DNA from: Pholis gunnellus
Taxonomy: Eukaryota; Chordata; Actinopteri; Perciformes; Pholidae
NCBI GenBank assembly: GCA_910591455.2
Contig: OU342806.1
Span: forward strand, 6,996,275-7,060,274
Reading direction: 5' to 3'
Length of the DNA: 64,000 nucleotides
Position numbers and translations under genes: made by a program. The notes below the pieces were generated by a model. That model worked only from the letters and a program-made list of their open reading frames with translations, was not told where the DNA came from and searched no databases. Shown here piece after piece: positions 1-11,476 of this stretch (positions within the stretch are counted from its first letter, which is position 1; every line of letters starts with the position of its first letter).

Positions 1-1
1 T

Positions 2-397
2 GTCATCTTCGTTGGTGTTTCGGACAAGTGCAGAAAGGACTGGCTTCTGAAAGTGATGGTCACTTTCACAGTGTTCTTTGTCCTGTATGCAATTTGGCTT
101 TTCGTCAGCAGTACTCAAAGAAAAGCAATACTGGGGAGAAGCAAATTAGGTGAACGACTTGTACTACAGTGCTGTGTGAATATCAGTACAGATACACATT
201 AAATACAATATAGAAATCATATATGAAGACCAAAATATCTGTCACTATTTTCTGTTACAGGGGGTTTACAAAACCGTGAGAGAGGGAAGCTCAGAGCCCA
301 AGTGATCGTCATTGCTGTCTCAGTCATCTTCACCGTTGGAAACTTGTGTTTCGCTGTAGCGGTCGCTGTCGGGATGTTTGGGTGTCATCAAGAGTAG
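2..397 (+). CDS. 3' end of an unidentified two-helix membrane protein gene (partial)
   Basis: Two coding exons are visible: 2-149 (donor GTGAAC, ends in phase 1) and 261-397 (acceptor TCTGTTACAG), closing with TAG at 395-397. The join is in frame and encodes about 94 residues. It contains one hydrophobic segment (WLLKVMVTFTVFFVLYAIWL), a basic loop (STQRKAILGRSK, then RERGKLR), a second hydrophobic segment (VIVIAVSVIFTVGNLCFAV) and a short tail ending GCHQE. The start lies outside the window. I do not recognise the family; a multi-pass membrane protein is the only safe statement. It runs in the same direction as tor1aip2 and converges on tor1aip1. Confidence 0.6.
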
Positions 398-800
398 GCC
401 TGCGTATGAAGGTGTGCTGGTACTTTGTGTGCATGTAATTCACAGTTGTTTTTGGGTTGTAATGCTTTTTTGTTAAATTTTTAAAAGTTAATCATGAATA
501 CAAATTAAATTAAAGTCCCAGATTCCTGACTGTAAGTTGCACACTTGTATGCATGCTCATGTTTAAAAGGGCATTCTTTTTTAACTGTGTGTTATGATAC
601 TTGTGTATGATACTCTTTTTGCACTATTCTCTGCACCTTGTTTGTATACTGCTGCTGTGACCTTCACATTTAAAAAATATTTTGTATCTAAATAGTATAT
701 TTTGTAAAAGTAATGAAAACGTATGTTGAATGTAAAATTGCGTTTTCCTGGTTGGTTCCAATCTCAAAATAACAATAAAGCAATCGAAGTTGAAAATGCT
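398..800 (+). other. 3' UTR of the partial membrane-protein gene, with poly(A) signal
   Basis: AT-rich sequence follows the stop codon. An AATAAA hexamer lies at 774-779, in a context that fits transcript cleavage near 795-800. Nothing coding is seen on either strand here. Confidence 0.5.
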
Positions 801-2705
801 GTTTAAACCACACACACAATGTTTCAGTGTTTGCATATAACATCTCTAAACTTTTTCCAAGGAAGGTAATAAATGAGGTCACCTCACCTTCTTATCAGAG
901 TTACACCTGTCATCAAGATCAAACTGCAAATATCTCCTCAAGTTACATTAGGTCATAGTTAAGTATCTCCTTGTACCAGGCGAATCATTTCCCAAGCTAA
1001 TAACTGATTGGAATAGCTATACATTATATAGCTGAAATACTGTGTTTTTAAACATAGATGGATGATAGAGATAAGAATGATACCACATGTTGAACACTCA
1101 ATCATGGCATAAATCTCGACTTGTGTTTACGGGCAAAGGTAAGTCCACTAAAGGAAACTTTAGTACATGATATGAATAATAAAATGTTGTTGATTACGCT
1201 AGGAAAATCTGAAGTCATGGCAATGCGTAGTTTAATGTGTAAGGAGGAATAAAACACAGGACTTTCAACCGAGAGACAAGATTTAACCTAATTGCAACAG
1301 CAATATTCTACACATATAGTCCAAAAAGAGAAATATGCACATCCATAAACAAATCAACCCCACGTGAATGATTGAGACTGGATTGTTAATGTTAATGTGT
1401 AAATCACAGTTGTTCAATATGTAAACAAAAATGAATGCACTGTGACTTAAAAATGATTAGTCATACAGCAAAGCGTGATTCATACATGATTATTAATTGT
1501 TATGGTACCCTTGAAGGGAGCAACTATCAGCTGTGTCCACGTTCATGTAGACAATTATCTAACTATTAAACTTCTGCCAACGTGTCAAGATGATGAGGCA
1601 CATCAATCACTGAGCTGTTGATTAAACTTTGTTTCTTGACAGAACACGGACAATGTCAATTCATTTTCACATTCATTTTGATTTCCTGCTCTATAAAAGC
1701 ACAGTAAATATTTCAGTTATTTTCCACAGCTATAAACATCACACAGTCATGAACTCTGCTTCGTATTGTTTATCCATGAATAGATCTGTGTTTTCAATAC
1801 CGAGTTATACATCTTAACCTCTTAGTAAATGATTGAACAGCTGCTGTGTTTTTCAGTTGTAACTTCCTGGTTTCAAAGCTTTATAGTGCACTCTTAAGAT
1901 GTTGTTTGACCTACACTCTATCACTTTATTGCAGTTTATCAACTACAGCAGGTTAATATTCTGATATTACACATGGGTGCTGGTGAGAAAAATAAAATTG
2001 CATTCTGGTCATGATTTTAATCCTTACCTTACAAAAAGTGTGCCATTTCTCTCCTAACAGAATAAAAAGTTTGTACATATTATATATATATATATAATGT
2101 TAACATATGTGACTGCACACTGACAGTCTTTAATAATACACCAGTAGTACAAGTGTCAGAGAAAGACGATCCTCCTGAGGTAACATTTTTACCACTGGGA
2201 ACTATTTCTACTATGAACATAATGAAAATCTGAAACACTTGTGTCTAACACGGTAGGCTATAAAACTAAAAAGCATCTCTTATGCTATGAAATAAAACAT
2301 TTGAATAAATAAATAATACAACTTGGGCTTTAGTGTTTCAATTAGTTACACCGTGGCTATATGCCAAAGTGGTTATGCTGCATGCAACTGCCAGATGATT
2401 TTAGACGTGCACCAGATGTAGCATTTGTTTTTAAAACCATTGTACTGTCGTTTATATTACTCTCCAGATAAGCACAGTGAATTCCCTCTGTAGGAAATAC
2501 TTAATATTGCTATAAACTAAATGTCAATTACTTCCGTAATTGTTTGATCCTGTTGTGCTTTTGCACCTGAAGGTCTCCTGAAAGCAGTGATGAGGACAAG
2601 GGTTGGGCTCCGGGTGTGTCCATTCACATACTCAAAGAACATTTCGGTTTTCAGGAAAACACAACAATGAGTTACATCAATTATTAACTTTTCTAGTTAT
2701 CAAAA
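801..2705. other. Intergenic, AT-rich; no gene seen
   Basis: This stretch lies between two converging transcripts. Only short unsupported ORFs occur. An (AT)n run sits at about 2081-2097 inside a short self-complementary AT block. No RNA gene or recognisable repeat was found. Confidence 0.5.
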
Positions 2706-2710
2706 TAATC

Positions 2711-3899
2711 TTTATTGAAAATGTACACGTTCACGTGAGCAAAACTAAATTCATCTCAGAATGAAAACGTAAGAGGAATGAGGAAAAAACACTTTCCTGT
2801 ATTTTTAAATTGTAATTTGCACAAATCAGTACAAACTCTTTCTGCAAGAAACCTCATTTGGGTTCTGAGGTTGTGAAGATACAGTATTAAATGATTCATG
2901 AGTGTTTCAAATATAGTCTATTCTTCTCCATTTCAGTGTTTAAGGCACATTTCGTGACTTGTTGACTAATATTTTAACAAATTAAAATCACCTAGTGAGA
3001 AGCTGTATGTTTCAAAGTCGACATTTCAACAGTTGCAAAGAACAAAGCGTTTTATATTCAATACAATATTCCAATCTAGGAAAGAGACAACATATCACAA
3101 ATACACATTCAGAAAACAAACAAAGAATATAAAATATTTATCTTCATAAAAGCCAGCACTCTTGATAAGGATAGATAAAGCAAACATTTTAGTGCAAATC
3201 CAATTGTGTACACAAGAGAATTAAATGAACAATGGGACACACATCTCCATGGGGATATCAAACTGAAGTATAAAGCAAGCCAGCAGTTGTCTGAGAGATT
3301 TGATACAGAACAAGAAATGCAAATTTCCTCCTAAAACAAAGATGTCAATTAAAGATTTTACATTTTTCATTAGTTCCAATGAAGGACCCATTGTAATTCA
3401 TGCTGATTGTTCAACAAGAACTCTTCGATGGGTATAAAAGCTGTTGTACAAAGTGCTGTCAAATCAAAACAAGGAGAATACATCAAACCAAATAATGTAA
3501 TTGTGTGTTGTATGTATATAGTATGCTAAATCTGAATGAGAATATGCATTTCATACACTACTTTGGAAGTGGAACGATGGTGCCACTGTCACATCCTTAT
3601 GCAAAAGCCTGTACATGTGTGCACGTGTAAAAACTCAGTGCTGGGAATCTTGAGAGCCGTTAAACAGAATCATCAACATTGGACTGCAGCCCAATTATAA
3701 CCTCATCTTCGACAGAAGGAGATCAATACAACGGTCAATCATTTTAACTCAAGTATATATGTGAAATGTAACAGCACACGCGTTATATTTACATGTTACT
3801 TCTCTGGTTCAGAGCTCCTATACCGTGCCAAGGCGGACCAGACTGGTCCAAAGTGGTATTCTGACGTCCTCATTGACGGCTGACGGATTGACGGATTCA
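2711..3899 (-). other. 3' UTR of tor1aip1-like gene
   Basis: The minus strand shows AATAAA (TTTATT on plus at 2711-2716), about 1.2 kb downstream of the TGA at 3902-3900. The interval is AT-rich and non-coding. The true end could differ, since another TTTATT lies near 1925. Confidence 0.45.
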
Positions 3900-6707
3900 T
3901 CAGCATCCTTTCTGCTCCACTTCCTTCTCAGACACTACAGGTAAGATAAGATGGGAGATGCGGCTCCACAGTCCCCCGTACTTGTCAAGGTCCATGTCAC
4001 TGAAGCCGGCTTGGTTGCTGGAGTCCACCAGCCTTTCCTTGACATAGTCGTGCACCATCTCCTCCAAGTCCTTCAGACTCTGGTCAGGCTTGACCTCATC
4101 TTGAGGAAGAAGCACAGTAAACAACAGGAACACCCGCTTGTACGCAGCGCTCTCGTGGTCGCAGTAGCGGTAAAAAATGAGGGTGGAGCCTGGAGGCAGC
4201 TCTTCGAAGCGATGAATGACAGCCACTGGTTTGTCTCCTTGAAAGGCTGCTCGCAACTGTCTGTCAATGTCCAGCTTCACCTCATCGCTGTCCTGGCTGG
4301 CTTTACTGGCTCCATCGATGTGAAGGACGGAGGCGTTGAGGGCAGATGAGAAGGAGGAGGCCAGCCGCTGAGCCAGGCAGCGCAGTGTGCTCTCAGCCCT
4401 GTGGCCTGCAGTAAAGATCAGACTGACCGGCTCTGTAGGGTGGGACGTTTTGAGGTGCTTCTCCAGGTGGATCTTGCTCATCCTCCACAACTCAGGCCGC
4501 TGACTAGGGAACTGAGTCTCAAGAAGAGACAAATGATCAGCAAACATTTCTGGATTTACAGCCGTGGATGGATGCGTTCCACCATCTGCAGTCTTTTTGA
4601 GTACCGGGATGAACTTGCATGCCAGCAAGAGGGCCGAACAGAGCAGCGCCAGGAGAACCAAACGCCACAAACACCACATGAAGCCTGGAAGGACACAAGG
4701 CCGTATTCAAATGTACTATAGCAAATAATGTACAACAAGTATCTTTGAGTGTGACGATAATGCAAATAAAATGACGATAGCTCACCTCTACAGGAATATC
4801 CAGAGCTTTTCTTGATAACAGCAGCTTTTTTTATCCCTTGTAAGAGAAAAAATCTCATTAAATCAATGTCCAACATGTCACAGCCACATTACATGTTGCT
4901 AATGATTGAAATAATCAGTTGAAGCTGCAATACCTTGTTTTTTGTGCTGAGCAGTTTCTTTTTGTGTCGGAATGTTGTTCACACGTTGTCGCGTTGGGTA
5001 GGTTTTCTTTGAGGCTGGGTGCACACTTGGGACTCGGTGGTTAACTGTTGGTATACCTAAAGGTGAGGCAGAGTTTATCAATGTCAAATATGATCACTTT
5101 TTGGAGATGTAAATCCATTGGACAGGTGCCCAATGCAAATTCTTTTGACTAAAATATAAACGGGTACAATACCAGGGCTCTGGGCCTTGGCCTCCATCGT
5201 CTTCTTGTAGTCGGCCATGCTGGTGACCGTCACATTGTGTCTGTTTGCTGGTGGTCTGATTTGTGCGGCAGACTTGGTGGAGGCTACAGGGTCCTTTGTT
5301 GATGGTTTTACTGAAAACAAAAAAAAAACAGATTAGGATGACTGTATTATCTTCCCGTGATGAAATCATTCAGATTAATGCAGTATGAATCCATAGCCTT
5401 TACATACCTCTCTTGGTTTTCATCAAGTCTGATTCTAAATTTACAGCAACATTGGATCTGTGGCGTTCACCGAGCATAACACGTGGGGATAAATTCACAT
5501 CTCCAAGATCGCCTGGTGTATAGAGAGAAAACCTTGATTTAGATAAAAACCTGTAAACTGCCGGTGATTAGATCCGATAGTGGCAACAAGTCTTAATAAT
5601 CAGAGATTTAAAATGTCAGAGGTAAACAATCAGAGAACCCTAAGATGCCACATTTGTCATTTGATAACACAAAGACCAGTGTGCTCTGATAACATAAAAT
5701 TATATACAAATATCACTAAGCAACTTTGGCTGGTGAAGAAATAATTGATTAACTTGTTAGTTGATCGTAACAATTTATTTTCCCGATAACTGGTTAATTT
5801 TGAATAAAGCAAAAATGCCAAATCAGCCTCTCAAGTGTTACGGTGTGCTGCCTTTCTAAGTTGTATATAATGGCTCATGATATACATTGAACTTGTGAAC
5901 TATTGGTTACATAAAACAATATGAAGTTGTCACTTCAGACTGATCAATAATGACATTATTTCATTAGCTGCAGCACTAACCGTGGCATGTTGTTGGTCGA
6001 TGAGTGCCACAAGAGGAGTCCTGTAGAACATCCATTTCCTGGTCTTCATCTCTCTCCAGATCTTCTTCGTGGACATCCATCTCATTCTCATCTCCACCGC
6101 CATCCACTGGTCTACCAGTCTCTGTCCGGCTCTTCTTGGCAGGGGACTCTGTTAAACGGGACAGAAAAGTCTCAATTTTTTTTCACACAGACTTGAAAAA
6201 AGGACTCACTGTTGGGCAACTGTTGTTGTAACAAGTCAAACAAGTTTTAACTGGAGCATCCCACCTTCATCATCGGAGCTGTTCTCCACATCTCCGGAGC
6301 CATTGACAGCTGGAACAGGAGCTTGGCTTTTTAACTCTTTCCTGGTCCTCTTGAGAGGGCCCCTGGGGGTCGGTTCAAACGTCAACACTAAAGAAGGAGC
6401 AGAAAGACATTATTGTACCGAGTGTCCCAAATCACTGTAGATTAAAGTTTCAAAACAACTGCTACACGTTAACGTAAAGCTCATTGTCTAGTCTGTTGAT
6501 CGTCTACATTGACTAAGTCAGCTGAAATGAGTTTAAGCATAAATTAAAGGGGTGTTCTAGTCAAACTTTGAGTGCTGTTTAGTTTGATGGCTAAACTAGC
6601 CCAATTGTAAAACAGCCAATTTGCTCATCTTTAACGTTACCCGATGACTTCCTTGTTGATCGTCTCAACGAGTGAGACTCCTTATTTTCAGACACCCTGG
6701 AATCCAT
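3900..6707 (-). CDS. tor1aip1: Torsin-1A-interacting protein 1-like (LAP1)
   Basis: Type II inner nuclear membrane protein whose luminal domain activates Torsin ATPases. Coding exons (minus order): 6707-6641, 6363-6265, 6148-5981, 5512-5408, 5310-5173, 5056-4934, 4836-4786, 4684-3900, giving about 511 residues. All splice sites are GT-AG and every internal exon is phase 1-1. The N-terminus is basic (LRRSTRKSS, PLKRTRKELK), as expected for a nucleoplasmic lamin/chromatin-binding region. One membrane helix (MWCLWRLVLLALLCSALLLA) opens the last exon. The luminal domain has LHIDGASKASQDSD, GSTLIFYRYCDHE and GLWSRISHLILPV. The Arg in GLWSR corresponds to the arginine finger known in human LAP1 (R563) and LULL1 (R449). 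I assign LAP1 over LULL1 from the basic N-terminus. Exon 2 is odd: the upstream acceptor (exon from 6388) shifts frame by one base because of a five-base G/C run at 6360-6364. Confidence 0.88.
5725..5970. repeat. Degenerate copy of a common percomorph interspersed repeat
   Basis: It lies in a tor1aip1 intron. Key words are AATAATTGATTAAC, GCAAAAATGCCAAA, GAAGTTGTCACTT and, at the far end, TTAGCTGCAGCAC. These follow in order the teleost repeat whose ends read like GCTGCAACTAA...ATTAATCGATTAAT. Other copies lie at 30765-30905, 32560-32960, 33990-34145 and 61440-61545. Assignment is from memory of the family, without alignment. Confidence 0.55.
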
Positions 6708-6832
6708 TATGAGAACGATGATATAAACATATATTAATTAACACGATAAACACATCGTGTTCACTCATAGACGAGCTTCCCTGACTTCCTTGTAGTTGTG
6801 TAGGGGAACCATTTTGTGGCAGACCGCCGTTG
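6708..6832. promoter_or_regulatory. Shared bidirectional promoter of the tor1aip pair
   Basis: Only 125 bases separate the minus-strand tor1aip1 ATG (6707) from the first plus-strand ATG (6833) in the candidate 5' exon of tor1aip2. There is no clear TATA box. ETS-like GACTTCCTTG occurs at about 6782-6791. A head-to-head arrangement is also known for human TOR1AIP1/TOR1AIP2, so coupled transcription is likely. Exact start sites cannot be read from the sequence. Confidence 0.6.
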
Positions 6833-7006
6833 ATGTCCGGGAAGTGTCACATTTTAGATATCTCGATGGGAAACACGGGCACCGCTGAACGTTCCGACTG
6901 GATGTTTGTGACCTGTCAGTGCGACACACGTAACGCAAGCTTCACAAAGATAAGGAAGCGGTACACCGGTCATATTCCTCGGCGATGTGATCGAGGGTTA
7001 CGTGTG
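6833..7006 (+). other. Candidate 5' exon of tor1aip2-like gene carrying an upstream ORF
   Basis: An open stretch of 58 codons begins at ATG 6833 and ends exactly at a good donor (GTG|GTAAGA, 7007). Joined to the next acceptor (CTCATGCAG, exon from 7447) it reads one Pro codon and then TGA at 7450-7452, before the main ATG at 7488. It therefore behaves as a 59-codon upstream ORF, not an N-terminal extension. Exon use is inferred from splice signals only. Confidence 0.4.
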
Positions 7007-7178
7007 GTAAGAATTATAAATTACTATTCAACATATATGTATGTTATTTAAGTTAGTCCTTTCAGAAATAAGCCTGGCTAACTGGTGTAACCAGCATATC
7101 TTGTGTGACACTTAAATCGGTAGCTAGTTGGTAGCTAATCACTTGACAGTTATATTAGCTCCCGTCTCTCTGAGCGAG

Positions 7179-7192
7179 TGTTGCTAGCAACA
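7179..7192. promoter_or_regulatory. 14-bp perfect palindrome, X-box-like
   Basis: TGTTGCTAGCAACA reads the same on both strands. The half-sites GTTGCT/AGCAAC resemble RFX X-box half-sites without spacer. It lies in the first intron of the tor1aip2-like gene, about 350 bases from the shared promoter. It is surrounded by many GCTAGC-type words, so it may be incidental. Confidence 0.3.
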
Positions 7193-7487
7193 CTAATAAC
7201 TAGCTAACTACTATGTTTTAGTTTGCTTACAATGTCTGCAAATTCAGTAAATTAGCCTCCAGATGTCACCAAGCTAGCCTCGGGGCTCTTGAAACAGACA
7301 ATTCAATATTTCCAGTTTTGAGGTCAGGAAGCCTTTGTGTGCTTTTTGTTTATCGTTTACTCCAGACTTTGAACCTGTGACGAGAATCTGTCTAAAACTG
7401 ATAACGCATAAAAAACTAGTGCTTTTCACCGATTTTCCTCATGCAGCCTTGAACCATCTCTTGAGTGAAGTGCCCCAATCCAAAGAC

Positions 7488-10411
7488 ATGGCAGAGCAAG
7501 AAACGGATCACCACCACACAGCAGGTAACGTTACTAAAAGGACAGATATTGGTTATATTAGACTATTATGTTTACTAAACATTTACAGCAGACAGTGGTT
7601 TAAATTCACATGTCATGTACTTTTTTTTTTTTTTTTAAATCAGAAGGCAAGGGACAAGAAGCTCAGCTCACACATATGGACCATGTCTCAGCATTTGATG
7701 AGTCCAAACAGGAGGAGACTGATATCGTAAAGCAGCGACTCTCAGAAGGTAACGTTAAGAAATACAAGCGAGGTCAATATGAATCCGTTCAACGTGTCTT
7801 TACCAAATGCTTTTTCTGCATCTGCTGTTCTAATCAAACATGGTCCGTCTCACCCAACAAGATTCAGCTTCATCATCCGCAAACAGAGAGACTAACGACG
7901 ACGATGGTGAAGATGTGGTGCAGCCTGATGTTGAAAGCAAGTATATAATATTACAACGGTGTTTCATTGCTGAAAATAAGATTCTTAATTGAAAATTAAA
8001 CATGAGCCGTTCAGTTGGACTAGAACTTTGATGACACTTGATTTCTATATTTGATTACAGACATTGATTCAGCTGCAGAGAGGAGGGTGTCTCTAACAGT
8101 AGGATCTTCACCTCCAGAAGACGACACAACGCCGAATGTGAAGGAGAACAGCAACCCACCTCAGGCTGAAGGAGGAAGTCATGGTGATTACAAGAGAGAG
8201 ACACCAAGAACCGAGCAACAGACCACGACAGCGGAGGAGATTTCCAGTGAGTGTTCCCGTCTAAGTGTTAGAACAAGTGATTTCGACTTTATTATCCTTG
8301 GTATTCACATGGTCAAAGAGCCAGGGCACTTATATTTACCCACTGCGGAAAGTGTCATTTGTCGCAGTTTTGTAACTGTTCTCTCTAACGGCCCACTTCA
8401 CTGTGTTAAAGTGAATTTACTGTATGCTCTATGCAGTGGTCGTGGTGTTGGTTCTGTGCAATGAGGTGAGGTTTCCACCATGTCACTGCAGTCACATTAT
8501 ACATCATCTCCATATGGAAATATTGATCTTGCCACGAACACCACAAATATCACTCAGAAATCCTTTTTGCCTAGCTCACCATTTTAAGAGCTTCCAAATG
8601 TTTTGCATTCACACTTTACATTCATATGGAGTTGTAAGCTCTGTGTGGATGTTTATAGATGCAAAATTACAGCTTTATGCACAAAACGAAGCCAAATCAC
8701 CAAAGCAAATCAGTACAGTGTGCACAGGCTAGCAAATATGTATCCTGCAGTTTAGCATCCCTGTCATGGACGTGGTTGCTTTGTTTACAGCTGTTCTTTT
8801 AGTGTCTTTTTATGGTGTTCCTAGCGCTTTCTCCACTGCAACTTGCAGGTGGATGTCATTAAACAAACTGACCTTCAGTCATTGAACCCACCCTTTTTTT
8901 TTTTTAAATCCCTCTTAAAATGTAACTGTAAAGACACCATTGTTTGAGTTGCTTTCTGATGTCATCAGGAGAATACCACCCTGGAGAGACGAAAGCACCA
9001 GAAACAACCAGCCCACCAACCCTGGGTGGCAGACAGGATGACCAAGTAGATGGACCTGATGAGGAAACCCCAGACTCTAACACAACAAACCCCGACGCTG
9101 GAGAGGGTGAGTTTTCTCGAAATTCCAATGACTGGAAGTTTTCTCGTGCTGAGCTTCTTGGTATTCCAGTCTAACACAACAGGTGGGGTTCACTGGTGGG
9201 AAGCCAGTGAGGGAGCATGAACGCGTAGCTGTGTGCTAACCAGTTTTTTTTTTTTTTCCTCCTCTTGGTCAGATGACGAGAGCTGCTCGGAGAAGGAAGA
9301 AGAGGATATACAGATGAACACCATCTCCCCACAGACGGAGGAAGATGTTGAAACCATTGGTCCTACCACTCAGGAGACTGCTGATGCTGAACCAGCAGTT
9401 CCTGGAAATCGTGGAGGTAATCTTGTTAATTTATCCTTATGTTTATATCCTCGTTTCTCTTTCGTGTCATGGTGATTAATCGCTAAGATACACATTTATA
9501 TCAAATGACTGCCAAGGCCTTACCATCTCAGTGGTGGTCATTTAAATAACTGCTCTCTAACTTTGTATATTGTGTATTTACAATTATAAATAACTTATAA
9601 ATTACTTACTAAGTACACGTGCCTTCTCGCCATAGGAATTACAATCCTGACAGCAGCTGGTTTGGCGGTGTTAGTAATTGCCTTAGTTATTGCCTTCCTG
9701 TGGCCGCATCTCTTCCAACCCAAGTCTCCACTTCAGAAAGATGAAGTGCGGCAAATAGACATCTTCCTCAGGCAGTTGGAAAAGGTAAAGACTCAGTTCC
9801 CCAACCAGCGTGCGGAGCTCTGGAATAGGAGCAAGATCCACCTGCTGAGACACCTCCAAGCAGCCCAGCCCACCGAGCCGGTCAGTCTGATCCTGACTGC
9901 AGGCCACAGAGGTGAGAGGACACTGCACTGCCTGGCTCAGAGGCTGGCCTCCGCCTTCTCGTCTTCTCTCAACGCCTCCGTCCTCCACATCGACGGAGCC
10001 AGCAAAGCCAGCCAGGACAGCGACCAGGTCAAACTGGACATCGACACCAAGCTGCAGGGAGCTTTCGAAGGCGACAAACCCGTGGCTGTCATCGACCGCT
10101 TCGAGGAGCTGCCTCCAGGCTCCACTCTTATTTTTTATCGCTACTGCGACCACGAGAACGCTGCCTACAAGAACACTTGTCTGATCTTCACAGTGCTGCT
10201 GGGGGAAGAAGAGGAGATTCCCGCCGAGACTCGCCTGAGTACTGTGGAAGAGATGGTGGACGACCATCTTCAGAAGAAGTTCCTCTCCGATGGCCATCCG
10301 GTGTCTTTTGACAGGATGGACCTCGACAAGTACGGTGGACTGTGGAGTCGTATTTCTCACCTCATCCTGCCTGTGGCAGCAGAGGAGAGGATAGAACACC
10401 AAGGGTGCTAG
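7488..10411 (+). CDS. tor1aip2: Torsin-1A-interacting protein 2-like (LULL1)
   Basis: ER/nuclear-envelope cofactor that activates Torsin ATPases. Coding exons: 7488-7524, 7644-7748, 7862-7936, 8061-8246, 8969-9106, 9273-9416, 9636-10411, giving about 486 residues. Internal exons are all phase 1-1. The first exon begins MAEQETDHHHTAG; the cytoplasmic part (about 230 residues) is acidic and low in complexity, as in LULL1. A membrane helix (ILTAAGLAVLVIALVIAFLW) starts the last exon. The luminal domain has LHIDGASKASQDSD, GSTLIFYRYCDHE and GLWSRISHLILPV, with the arginine-finger Arg in GLWSR. The intron after 7936 uses a GC donor (A|GCAAGT): the nearby GT site would give an immediate stop. The luminal domain is almost the same as that of the divergent neighbour while the N-terminus is unrelated. 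The tor1aip2 label rests on the acidic N-terminus and could be swapped. Confidence 0.88.
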
Positions 10412-11030
10412 GGGACATAAATAGTCACTCTTGAACCTTTAGTCCAAGCACTTAACGACCAACTATCTATCAGATTTCTCACTGGGTGACTCCAGTCATT
10501 CTGAGGCTAGTAACAGTGGTTTTAAACACCCAAAGGTTTCTTACAATTGCTATAACAAAGCTCACTACAGATTAAGGCATAAAGTATAAATGAGACACTT
10601 AATATTAAGATTATGTTGTGGGATGTTTGTAAAAAGAAAAAAAATCTCTCTGGACATCCATTATGGTGCTTTATTCTTTTAGTACTTTGATCAAATGTTA
10701 TTATAGATAAATTACAAGATGGTTACACTTGGGGCTTTGTGGATTTTGCGTCACAAAGCTTGACAATACAGAGCTATTCTTTTGGTATCACAACAGGGTT
10801 TATTATTTTTATGACTTCTTTTTCTGCGATACTCAAACCTACATGGCACCACAAGCCTTAACCGAACTTCCTATGTTCCTTTTTATATACACATAAACAT
10901 GTATCACACTGAGACTGTATATGATCACACTACAGTTAAGAGTTTGATTAAAAAAATAAAAAATAAAAAGTGCAGGAATTGGATGTGCCTTAAAGTGCAA
11001 ATAAACAGGTAATTTAAAATGCTTTGTCAT
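10412..11030 (+). other. 3' UTR of tor1aip2-like gene
   Basis: AT-rich non-coding sequence follows TAG 10409-10411. AATAAA occurs in a cluster near 10950-10970 and again at 11000-11005; cleavage near 11025-11030 is likely. Confidence 0.5.
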
Positions 11031-11456
11031 TGTTATGGCTTCCTTTTTAAAGTCCTTTCAGAAATATTTATTTCGCCCAGAAATTCAGCAGCTTACTCAC
11101 GGTTTGGTGTCCAGTTGAATGAATAGAAGAGCAACGTACGTGTGTGCGCGTGAAACTACGTCATAACAAAATAGGATATTCCGCAGAAACCCAAAGTAAA
11201 GAGACACAATTTCAACTTTCACTTTGTCAAATGAACATGTAAACTATTTAAAAAAAACAAAAGCTATTTCTGCTGTTAGCATCCTGAAGGTGCATGCACC
11301 GTGTGCACAGCTGGTACTAATGAATGACGTGATCAACAGGTGCCAATTTACCAACAATTCAATGCCACGGTTGGCCACATGGGGCGCAAATACCAACCAG
11401 AGTCCAGCAGCATACTTCATAACAAGGAATTGAACTTCCTCCATCGTAGTGAACTA

Positions 11457-11476
11457 TTTTGCCGCTAGGGGGCAGC
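11457..11476 (+). promoter_or_regulatory. CTCF-like motif between tor1aip2 and olfml2b
   Basis: GCCGCTAGGGGGCAGC (11461-11476) closely matches the vertebrate CTCF core (CCNSYAGRKGGCRS). It sits about 430 bases past the tor1aip2 poly(A) signal and about 530 bases before the olfml2b start codon, a sensible place for a boundary element. Occupancy cannot be judged from sequence. Confidence 0.45.

Noticed and set aside
9683..10402. 239-codon minus-strand frame
   Set aside because: Antisense shadow of the tor1aip2 luminal-domain exon.
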